From: an uncultured Campylobacter sp.
GTDB lineage: Bacteria > Campylobacterota > Campylobacteria > Campylobacterales > Campylobacteraceae
Length of the DNA stretch: 64,000 bases
Direction: 5' to 3'
Assembly (NCBI RefSeq): GCF_937996225.1
Contig: NZ_CALKTC010000083.1
Location: forward strand, 62,001-126,000
Positions 1 to 10,681 of the stretch are shown here, piece by piece; the stretch's first letter is position 1; every line of letters begins with the position of its first letter. Position numbers and translations under genes: made by a program. The notes beneath the pieces were generated by a model. That model did not search any database, was not told the DNA's origin, and worked only from the letters and a program-made list of their open reading frames with translations.

Positions 1-17
1 CCAGTTTGGCTTGCACG

Positions 18-90
18 GAATTTTCAAAATTTCTATTTTGCTAAAGCTCTAGCTCTGCGCAGAATTTTTCAAAATTTCATTTTGCAAAGC
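18..90. repeat. Two direct repeat copies upstream of modB
   Basis: Two near-identical copies (about 18-46 and 62-90) share GAATTTT, CAAAATTTC, ATTTTGC and AAAGC in the same order, spaced about 44 bp apart. Positions 1-204 otherwise show no convincing coding sequence. The copies are variants of the AT-rich word family found throughout the window. No function can be assigned. Confidence 0.5.
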
Positions 91-204
91 CTTATGACTA
101 TGAGGTTTGCGCAAATTCTATCTAGCTTTGCCTCTAAATTTTAAAGTAGGGCTAGGCTTTTAAGATTTTATAGTTTGGGCCCAGTGGCTCGGCTCGGAGG
201 ATAA

Positions 205-894
205 ATGTTTGAAATTCTAAAGGGGCTCGATTACACGCCGTTTCTCGTTTCCTTAAAGCTTGCGAGCTTAACGACGCTCGCGTTGTTTATCGTCTGCGTG
301 CCGCTCGCGTTTTTTATGGCGAGAAAAAATTTCCGCGGCAAAAGCGTGATCGAATCGATCATCTCGCTTCCGCTGGTGCTGCCGCCATCGGTGCTAGGGT
401 TTTACCTGCTCGTTTTTCTCTCGCCGTATTCGGTGCTGGGCGAGTTTTTTGATAAACACTTCGGGCTTAGACTCGTATTTAATTTCAGCGGGCTCGTGAT
501 TGCGAGCTGTATCTACTCGCTGCCGTTTATGTTTTCGCCGCTGGTTTCGGGCTTTCGCTCGCTTCCGCGCTCGCTTTTTTGGGCGTGCGATTCGCTCGGC
601 AAGGGCTATTTTTCCAAGCTTTTTCGCGTCGCGTTGCCCGCGATACGCCACTCCCTGCTTAGCGCCTTGGTGATCTGCTTTGCGCATACGATGGGCGAGT
701 TCGGCGTCGTGCTGATGATCGGCGGCAGCGTGAGCGAGCAGACCAAGGTTGCCTCCATTGCGATTTATGAAGCGACTGAGACGCTCGATTTTGCGCAGGC
801 TCACGCATATTCGGCGCTGATGCTACTCTTTAGCTTTGCGGTACTTTTGATTATGCATTTTTTGGGCGCAAAGGGCGCGAAAATACAAGCTTAA
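205..894 (+). CDS. modB: Molybdate/tungstate-type ABC transporter permease (ModB family)
   Basis: Inner-membrane permease of an oxyanion ABC importer, 229 aa, the usual ModB length. The protein is hydrophobic throughout, with about five membrane segments. It has the ABC-permease loop around residues 125-180 (LGKGYFSKLFRVALP followed by HTMGEFGVVLMIGG), which is the EAA-type contact site for the ATPase. The ATG at 205 follows a good GGAGG ribosome site. No ATPase (modC) gene follows, because the next gene is a signalling protein, so any partner must lie upstream of the window or elsewhere. A second ModB homologue lies at 59447-60115. Family assignment is secure; whether the ion is molybdate or tungstate is not visible. 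Confidence 0.85.
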   Translation: MFEILKGLDYTPFLVSLKLASLTTLALFIVCVPLAFFMARKNFRGKSVIESIISLPLVLPPSVLGFYLLVFLSPYSVLGEFFDKHFGLRLVFNFSGLVIASCIYSLPFMFSPLVSGFRSLPRSLFWACDSLGKGYFSKLFRVALPAIRHSLLSALVICFAHTMGEFGVVLMIGGSVSEQTKVASIAIYEATETLDFAQAHAYSALMLLFSFAVLLIMHFLGAKGAKIQA

Positions 895-945
895 ATCGGC
901 TTTAAAACGAAATTTGCTAAAATCCCGCAAAATTTGGAATTTGGC

Positions 946-3900
946 ATGAAAAACAAAAAAGACTTCGTTACCGAAAGATTTAACGTCGCCTTGATTCTAG
1001 GCGCTGCGCTGCTTACGCTTGTAGTAGTTTGCGAGATTAGCTTTTTGCGCACTAGGATCGCTACGCAGCTTGATTTGCGGACGCGCACGGCGATTACTTT
1101 ACTTAAAAATACCGACGAGTCGCTTTTTAGCGAGCTTGAAATTCTAAAAGAAACTATCCTTTCTTTAGACGCAAGGCACGAAGCTATGCAAAGCAAGCTT
1201 TATGCGGATTTGATCCGTAATGTCGTAAAATCTTCTCATAGATTTGACGCTATTTTTTATCTGCGCGCCCGCGGCGCGGAGCAGGAGAGCTTGGCGCATT
1301 TTTCATCGGATGCGCGTATTTCGGATCTTGGCGAGATACGGCTTGCGGATATCGCAAGCGAGCTAAAAAAGGATGAATGGGTATCGCGCTATATGATGAT
1401 GGATGGGGCATGGCGGTATTTTTTAATCAAGCGCGTAAACGCTGATTCATATCTGCTAGGTTTTGCCAACACTGCTAGGCCGATTGCCAGGCTCTCTTCG
1501 CTGGGAGATATTTTGGTCTTTAACGCCGAAGGTAAATTTTTTAACGCTCCTGGCAGCGTAACCGATATATTAGGGCAGGATTTTGATTTTTCGCGCCTAG
1601 GCGAAGTGGTAAGCTTTGAAGACGAATCGGGGTTAAGTTTTGCTTATCTTGCGAAATTTGGAGATAATTTCGTAATGGCTCGCGAACGAGCCGGCTATTT
1701 TTTGGGCGTGGACGATTTTATCGTCGTAGCGCTAGCAGCGGCTATTTTAGCTTATTTAATCCTTCTAATTTCAAATTTTACGTTTTTAAAAAAGCGCGTT
1801 TTTATCCCGCTAGCGGCAGTTCAAAACGCTCTGCGCCAAGGGGATTACCACTCCAAAATTCGCGATATAGAAGCGCTAAATCCGCTAAGCTCCGTCTTAG
1901 AAATTTCTAAATCCATAGACGAGGTCTTGAAGTCTAATTTACGCCACGGCGATTTTAGCCTCAGCTTTAAAGATGCGCTAAAATACAGCTCTCTTTCGGT
2001 GCTTAGCATCGATAACGTCGCAGGCACGATCGAAAGCGCTAGCAACGGTGCGCGCGAGCTTTATGGCGATGACGTCGTAGGACGGAATATCTTCGCGCTG
2101 CAAGCAGGCTCGTTTTACGATCACGCCTATCAAACCCAGCGCGCAAACTACGTCAAAGAAAACTATGTCGTAACCCGCCAAGAGACCAAAAATGGCGTCA
2201 AAGACCTTTATGTTAAAAAATCTTATATTCGCGACGGAAGTAAAATTTCAACCCTTTTTGTGGTGCTCGATGCGTCAAAATATCGCAAATTTTATGACGA
2301 GACGAAGCAAAAATATGAGTATTTAAATCACGCGCCTATCGTTACACTCGTGTTTGACTACACTTCGGGCAAGATCGTAGATGCTAGCAAAAATATAAAA
2401 GAGCTTTGGGGCTACGAAGCGGCGCAGTTTTTAAGCGGCGAGATAAGGCTATGGGATTTGCTGGATGAAAAGGATGCGAATGAGGCTAAAAACGAGATCT
2501 TAAACCGCTTAGCCGATATGCCTTCAGAAGAGCTAAGTTTTTCTCAAAGCTATAAAATTCGCCACAACGACAATATCCGCTATAGCTACGAAGTGAGCAT
2601 CTATGTCAAAAAGTCCGCCGCCAGGGCTGCGTTTTATTTTCAAAATATCGATGACGATGTTAAGGCGATCCGCGGCTTGCAGGAGGATTTGGACTTTTAC
2701 CGCACCGTAATCGAGACTAGGAATTTTTGCACCTGCTTAATCGATCTTGATGCGCAGACGCTGTCGTTTGATAAAAATTACTTTAAAATTTTAAAATATC
2801 GCGGCAAAAGGCTAAACACTGCGATGAGCTTTGGGGAGTTTAGTTATGAAATTTACTTCGCGGATTTAGAGAATTTCAACAAAATGATCCGCGAATGCAC
2901 CGCCGGGCTTAGGAGCGATTTTAGCTGCGAATTCCGTCTGCGAAACGCCGCTAATGCCTATACTTGGATCAGTATGCAAGGTTACGTCACCGAAAAGCAA
3001 GGCTCGCGTTCGCGTTTGGTAAAAACTACGCTCGAAGATATCAGCTCGCGAAAGCAAACGGAGCTAGAGCTAAATTTAAATGCCAACGTCTTTTCGCGCT
3101 CATTAGAAGCAATCTTAATTACAGACGAGAACGGTCGAGTATTGCGCGCTAATAACGCTTTTTACGAAATCACCGGTTACAATGAGAACCAGACCATCGG
3201 CAAAATTCCAAATTTCTTCGCTCCTACCGAGGGCGGGGCTGATGTGATGGGGAAGATCGGAAAAAATTTGATCGGCAAGCAGACTTCTTATAAAGATGAA
3301 ATTTACGGGCTTAAAAAGGACGGCGGCACCTTCCCTGCGCTATTTACGGCGATTGCGATCAAAGATGATTTCTCGCTCGTTTCAAACTACATCTTGATGT
3401 TTACCGAAATTTCGCAGATCAAACAAAAAGAGAGCGAGCTAGCCAAGATCGCCCACCATGACGCACTTACGGGGCTTCCGAACAGAGTGTATTTTATGAA
3501 AGCCGCACAGGGCTATACCGCAAACGCGGGCAACAGCGGCAAATTGATGGCTGTGCTTTTCATCGATTTTGACGGCTTTAAGGCGATCAACGACACCTAC
3601 GGGCACGAGGTCGGCGATATGTTTTTGCAGGCTATCTCAAAGGCAATGAGCGGGCTGCTGCGCAAAGATGATATCTTGGCGCGCCTAGGCGGCGATGAGT
3701 TTGGCGCTATCATTGGCGATCTGCAAAGCAAGGATGCCGCGCATGTGCTATTAGATCGCCTGCTTGGAATTTCAAAGATGAAATTTAATCTTAAAGGAAA
3801 CGAGATCAGCGCAAGCATCAGCGTAGGCGCGGCGTTTTACGACGGCAGCGAAAAGATCGATTTTCCAGGACTTTTATCGCGCGCCGATAGGGCGATGTAC

Positions 3901-5009
3901 CGTGCTAAAACGAGTGGTAAAAACCGCTACTGCATCTTTGAGCGCGCCGAAGCAGACGGACCTAGCGAAGAAGGGATTGCTGCGGCGATCGAAGAGGGGG
4001 AGTTTTTCGTGCTCTATCAGCCGATCATTAGCGGTGCGCAGATTTATGGATATGAGCTGCTTTTACGCTGGGATCGCGGAAAGCGCGGAATTCTTGCCCC
4101 GCAGGATTTCGCGCAGATATTAAGCGAGCCGCGATTTGAGTTGCCGATCTCAAAATTTGCGTTTTCAAAGATGATGGAATTTAACGCTCAAACGGGCGCA
4201 AACTGCTCTATAAACGTAAGTCTAGCCGTGCTTACAAACGACGAATTTTACGATTTCGTAGCTCATAGCTTGCGAGACAGGGCTAATGCAAAAGGCGAGT
4301 TGATGTTTGAGATAACCGATTTTAGCGAGCGAAATTTTGAGGAATTCGCCCCTGCGCGTGGGCGTTATGCAGATCTTGGGGTTAAATTTGCTCTTAATAG
4401 CGCAAATAAAAGCAATGTCCCGCTCTTGAATGCCCAGCCTTTCGATGTCGTTAAAATCGACCGCGAGCTCTGCCTTGACATAGGCAAGAAAAAAAATGCT
4501 ATCCGAACGATGGTGGAGATCACGGGCAAGCTAAAGCGGGAGTTTGGATTTGCTCTCGGTGCTCAAGGGGTCGAAAACGCGCTATCGCTGCGGCTTTTAA
4601 ATAATTTGAAATTTAACTATCTGCAGGGAAATTTTATCGCAAAAGCGCTGGATCGCAAAGAGATAGACGCTTTCATCGCGCGCTTTAAAGATACGCCCAA
4701 GCTCGCAGCCATCGACAAAGATGAGTTTATCGGCTTTTTAAACGCGCTTGATTACAAAGAGCTTGCTTTAAGTTTTGTTTCGCGCGCCGATGCGGGCGAT
4801 CTGAGCCTCGGAGAGTTTGAAGGCTTTAGAGCGAAATTCGGCGAAATTTTAAATAAAACTCAAAGCGCGGGCAGCGAGAAATTTGCGCTAAATACAGAAA
4901 TACGTAAGCAAATTTTAGATATTCTTTCGCTTGATTACCGCGTTTTGGCAAGCTTCATTCAGAGCTTTAAAACGCAGCTGAATCAGTTCATAAGCGATTT
5001 GGAGGCAGC

Positions 5010-5013
<4 letters not shown>
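946..5013 (+). CDS. Membrane sensor protein with PAS repeats, GGDEF and degenerate EAL domain
   Basis: A 1355-aa signalling protein, probably a diguanylate cyclase. An N-terminal membrane helix (about residues 9-30) and a second near 255-280 flank an extracytoplasmic sensor region. Several PAS-like domains follow; the clearest is around 700-815. The GGDEF motif near residue 915 is intact (RLGGDEFGA), so cyclic-di-GMP synthesis is plausible. The EAL domain (about 1000-1250) looks inactive: EAL reads ELL near 1037, the DDFGTG loop is replaced by ALNSANK, and AEGVE reads AQGVE near 1206. An extra C-terminal tail of about 85 aa follows. I chose the ATG at 946 over an in-frame TTG at 934. It overlaps the next gene by ATGA and may be co-transcribed with it. 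Confidence 0.85.
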
Positions 5014-7120
<2,107 letters not shown>

Positions 7121-7124
7121 ACCC

Positions 7125-7146
7125 GGTGAAATTTTAAAATTTCACC
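7125..7146. terminator. Perfect 22-bp palindrome after purA
   Basis: Two 11-bp arms, GGTGAAATTTT and its exact complement, abut without a spacer five bases after the purA stop. The position suits a transcription end, but the palindrome has no free loop and no T-run, so it is not a classical intrinsic terminator. The arms contain the AAATTTT core seen throughout the window. Confidence 0.45.
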
Positions 7147-7195
7147 CGTTGCGGGCGGCACGACCGCTCGTAGAACTGAATTTAAAGGAACGATC

Positions 7196-7747
7196 ATGCG
7201 AATACGACTACCACACGTGCCATATATCGCGCATAAAATAGCGCTGGATCTGCTAAACTCGGGCTGCGTTACGCTTAGTGCGGGCATAGAGCCCGTCGCC
7301 AAGGAAGCCGACGAGATCATAAGGACCGATCTGCAAAAAGAAAGAGCGATAGACGAGCGCGCAAACGAGCTGATAGATGAGCGCATAAGCGAGCTAGATG
7401 AGATGAGCGTGAATAAAAAAGATATGTTTTGGCTCATCAAGCGCCACATCGCAAACGACGAGAATTTCGAGCTAAATTTTGAGGATCGCTACGGCACCAT
7501 ATCGCATAAAATTTTAGAAACCGTCTGGAAGAAAAATTTGATCGATTACAAAGTCTCGGAAAACAGGCTAAAGACGATAATTTATAACGCGATCGACGAA
7601 TATCTTAAAAATTATCAAAAGATTGAGGATGCGGTCTATGAAAAGATCGATGGCTACAAGCAAAAATTGATCCCAGGCACCGAAGAATACGAGCTGGTGT
7701 TTGAAAAGCTCTACGAAGAGGAGCTAAGAAAACGGGGCATGCTGTAA
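7196..7747 (+). CDS. DUF507 family protein
   Basis: A 183-aa, highly charged, probably cytosolic protein of the DUF507 family; its function is not known to me. It begins MRIRLPHVPYIAHKIALDL, with the SGCVTL segment near residue 22. The rest is mostly acidic and basic helix, including a run rich in ERAIDERANELIDERI near residues 45-62 that could form a coiled coil. The ATG is preceded by AAAGGA. Its stop overlaps the carA start (TAATG), so the two are probably translated together, an arrangement also found in other campylobacters. Confidence 0.8.
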   Translation: MRIRLPHVPYIAHKIALDLLNSGCVTLSAGIEPVAKEADEIIRTDLQKERAIDERANELIDERISELDEMSVNKKDMFWLIKRHIANDENFELNFEDRYGTISHKILETVWKKNLIDYKVSENRLKTIIYNAIDEYLKNYQKIEDAVYEKIDGYKQKLIPGTEEYELVFEKLYEEELRKRGML

Positions 7748-8865
7748 TGAACGCGTATATCTATATAGAAAACGGCATCTACCTGCAAGCTAAGGCGTTC
7801 GGCAAGGGCGGTAGCGCATTCGGCGAGCTCGTGTTTAACACCTCCGCCACGGGCTACGAGGAGATCATCTCCGATCCCAGCTACGCGGGGCAATTCATTA
7901 TCTTTACGATGCCCGAAATCGGCATCGTAGGGATCAACGAAAACGACAAGGAAAGCTCCAAAATCCATGCCAGCGGAATTTTTGTAAGAAATTTTAACAA
8001 CGAGCCTTCAAATTTCCGCTCGCAGATGAGCTTGGAGGATTATTTTCTGCAAAACGGAAAATTCGGTGTTTACGACATCGACACTAGATTTTTAACCAAG
8101 ATGCTGCGCGATCAGGGCAGTTTGCGCGCTTTCGTCTCTACCGAGATCAGCGATAAGGCGGCTCTTAAAAAGGCGCTTAGCGAGTCTGCGCGCATAGAGG
8201 AGATCAACTACGTAAGCATCGTAAGCACGAAGGCGCCGTACAAGCACACATCGGGTCGCTGGGACGCCGCACGCGGAAGCTACGCTCAGCCCGCAAGCTG
8301 CGGCAAAAAGATAGCCGTGATCGATTACGGCGTAAAGCGAAACATCCTAAACGAGCTTTGCGATCTAGGGCTCGGCGTCGAGGTTTTCCCGCACGACGTT
8401 AAAGCAGAGAGCTTGATTGCTAAATTTAAAGAGGGGCAGATCGACGGCGTGTTTTTATCAAACGGCCCGGGCGAGCCTCGCATGCTTAAAGAGGAGATCG
8501 CGCAGATCAAAAAGATGGTCGAAGCGCGCGTGCCGATTTTTGGAATTTGCTTGGGTCATCAGCTGCTAAGCAACGCGATGGGGTATGAGACCTACAAGCT
8601 GAAATTCGGCCAGCACGGCGCAAACCACCCCGTGCAAAATCTGCGCACCAAATCGATCGAGATCACTGCGCAAAACCACAACTACAACGTCCCCGAAACG
8701 ATCGCGCAGATCTGCGAGATCACGCACCGCAATCTTTTCGACGGCACGATCGAGGGGGTGAGATACAGAGACTATCCCGTATTTTCGGTGCAGCACCACC
8801 CCGAAGCCAGCGCGGGGCCTACAGAAAGCAAATATATCTTCAAAGAATTTCTTGAAATTTTATGA
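7747..8865 (+). CDS. carA: Carbamoyl-phosphate synthase small subunit (glutaminase)
   Basis: The glutamine-hydrolysing subunit that feeds ammonia to CarB for pyrimidine and arginine synthesis. 372 aa, full length. The N-terminal CarA domain contains FNTSATGYEEIISDPSYAGQ. The class I glutamine amidotransferase domain follows from about residue 190, with the oxyanion FLSNGPGEP, the catalytic Cys in GICLGHQLL and the catalytic His and Glu in HHPEASAGP. It starts on the ATG overlapping the DUF507 stop. carB is not in the window. A strong hairpin follows the stop. Confidence 0.97.
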   Translation: MNAYIYIENGIYLQAKAFGKGGSAFGELVFNTSATGYEEIISDPSYAGQFIIFTMPEIGIVGINENDKESSKIHASGIFVRNFNNEPSNFRSQMSLEDYFLQNGKFGVYDIDTRFLTKMLRDQGSLRAFVSTEISDKAALKKALSESARIEEINYVSIVSTKAPYKHTSGRWDAARGSYAQPASCGKKIAVIDYGVKRNILNELCDLGLGVEVFPHDVKAESLIAKFKEGQIDGVFLSNGPGEPRMLKEEIAQIKKMVEARVPIFGICLGHQLLSNAMGYETYKLKFGQHGANHPVQNLRTKSIEITAQNHNYNVPETIAQICEITHRNLFDGTIEGVRYRDYPVFSVQHHPEASAGPTESKYIFKEFLEIL

Positions 8866-8887
8866 TTTTTGAAATTTTGCCTGCATT

Positions 8888-8917
8888 AAATTTTACCGCG
8901 ACTGCGCGGTAAAATTT
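8888..8917. terminator. 13-bp-stem hairpin downstream of carA
   Basis: AAATTTTACCGCG (8888-8900) pairs perfectly with its complement at 8905-8917 around the four-base loop ACTG, followed by TTAAATTT. It lies 23 bp past the carA stop, so it probably terminates the purA-carA transcript. The lower stem is the window's recurring AAATTTTA word. Confidence 0.6.
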
Positions 8918-9679
8918 TAAATTTACGGCAAGCTTTAAATTTTAACGCAGTCTTTGCGTCGTGAATTTAAGACTCGTCGCAGCCTAGATAATTGCAGGCT
9001 GGAGAGGTACGCAAAGCGCACTTTTGCGGACTTAGGATTGCCGCGGCGATTTTGAATTAAGCGGTTTTTGGATGAAGCGATCTGTGCTAGTCGCGATTTT
9101 AAATTTAAACTGGCTGCGCGCCGCATGCTTTTCATTTGCGCGATTTTGCTTCCACGTAGCTTTTAAGCGCACGCGCGGCTAAATTTTATGCGTTTTAAAT
9201 TTAAAAATTGGGCTTGGCGCGCTTAGTCCTTTCAAAAAACAGATCCTGCGGCACATTTCTCATAGCTTCAAGCTCTTTAAATTTGACGAACCATTTTGTT
9301 GCCGTTAAAAGTTCCGCTAGCAAGCTGCCCTGTCGCCCGTAAAATTTTATCTAACGCCGTTTACCTGCTAAAACCTTATCAGCGCTGTTTCATTTCCCTC
9401 TAAAAGCCATTTGCCTAAAATAAAATTCCACTCCGCCGCGTAGTGAAATTTTACCTGCGTTTGCTTTGAAATTTTACTTTCAGCTCCTTTTAAATCTCTT
9501 TCGCACCGATAAGATTTAGCTTGCGTCATTTTAAATTTTTGTCCCATTCCTAGGCTGCGGTTTTTATCCATGCTTCTTTTTTAATCCCGCCCATATTTGC
9601 ACCTAAAATAAGAGTTGTGTTACTTTATAAAATTAAATTTTTAACTTAACATTATTTTAAGCTCAATAAAAGAGAAAAT
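8918..9679. other. Intergenic stretch without a supported gene
   Basis: About 760 bp between carA and the response regulator. It holds many scattered AAATTTTA-type words in GC-rich sequence and only short open frames lacking ribosome sites or recognisable motifs. A possible -10 box (TATAAAAT, about 9626-9633) precedes the response regulator. Confidence 0.6.
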
Positions 9680-9721
9680 TTGAAAGAATTTCGTTTGAAA
9701 TTTCGCCTTGAGGGGTCTGCT

Positions 9722-10405
9722 ATGAGCTGCGCTTTAAAAGAGCTGGACGTCTTGCTAGTCGAGGATGATACTAAATTACTAGCCTCGCTGCATAAGGCGT
9801 TTGAGGGTATTTTTAACAACGTTTACAATGCCCAAAATGGGCTTGAAGGTGTAAAAAAATTCAAAAAATTTAGTCCCAATCTCGTCATTACCGATATTTT
9901 AATGCCAATCGAGGATGGACTAGCGATGATACGTCAGATTAAGCAGATCTTTCCGCATGCCCCAATCGTGGTGCTTAGTGGCTTCAGCAAGGAGGAGCAG
10001 CTAAAAGGCGTTATGGAGATTGGCGTCGAGCGGTATTACTTTAAGCCGGTAGATATCGCCGCATTTGTGTTAGAGATAAGTGCGCTGATGAAGTCTAAGC
10101 TGAACTCTGTACGAGTCGTAAATATGGGTGCGGGCTACGTATTTGATGGGCTTCGTCGTATTTTACTGAAGGATGGCGAGCAGATCGTGCTTACTAAAAA
10201 GGAGCTTTCTTTTGTTTCGCTGCTAGCCAGTCGCGTGGGCGAGCTGGTGCTTTACGACGAGATCAAGCGTTATGTTTGGACCGAAGGAGCCGTGAGTGAT
10301 ACGGCGCTTCGCACCTTCGTCAAGCGTATCCGCGATAAAGTGGGAGGTGAAATCATAAAAAACGTCCCGAGCCTGGGATACAAGATCGAGCTTGAGCCCG
10401 CTTAA
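9722..10405 (+). CDS. OmpR/PhoB-type response regulator, no adjacent kinase
   Basis: A 227-aa transcription regulator. The receiver domain (residues 1-120) has the acidic pair in VEDD, the phospho-acceptor Asp in VITDILMP near residue 58, and the conserved Lys in YFKPVD. The C-terminal winged-helix DNA-binding domain has LTKKELSFVSLLA and a recognition region around TALRTFVKRIRDKVG. I chose the ATG at 9722, preceded by GAGGGG, rather than an in-frame TTG at 9680. It stands alone, with no histidine kinase on either side, so its signal partner is unknown. Confidence 0.88.
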   Translation: MSCALKELDVLLVEDDTKLLASLHKAFEGIFNNVYNAQNGLEGVKKFKKFSPNLVITDILMPIEDGLAMIRQIKQIFPHAPIVVLSGFSKEEQLKGVMEIGVERYYFKPVDIAAFVLEISALMKSKLNSVRVVNMGAGYVFDGLRRILLKDGEQIVLTKKELSFVSLLASRVGELVLYDEIKRYVWTEGAVSDTALRTFVKRIRDKVGGEIIKNVPSLGYKIELEPA

Positions 10406-10681
10406 ATTTGATCGCGTTTTTGCCGCTTTGTAATTTACGGAATCCACTCGTAAAATTTTGCGTCGAAATATGCCGCGATTAATGCGGAGCGAGGTAGAAT
10501 TCCGCGCCAAAGCGCCATAGATTAAAATTTTACGCTCATCCTAAATTTACTAAATTTGACTTGATAAAATTTAACCTCTCAAGCTTTTCAAAAACTTCTT
10601 TGCTTAAAAGCCCAAACTAAAAATTTCTTGCTAAAATATCGCAAAATTCCGCGTTCTGCGAATCGCTCTAAAGGATTTGTT

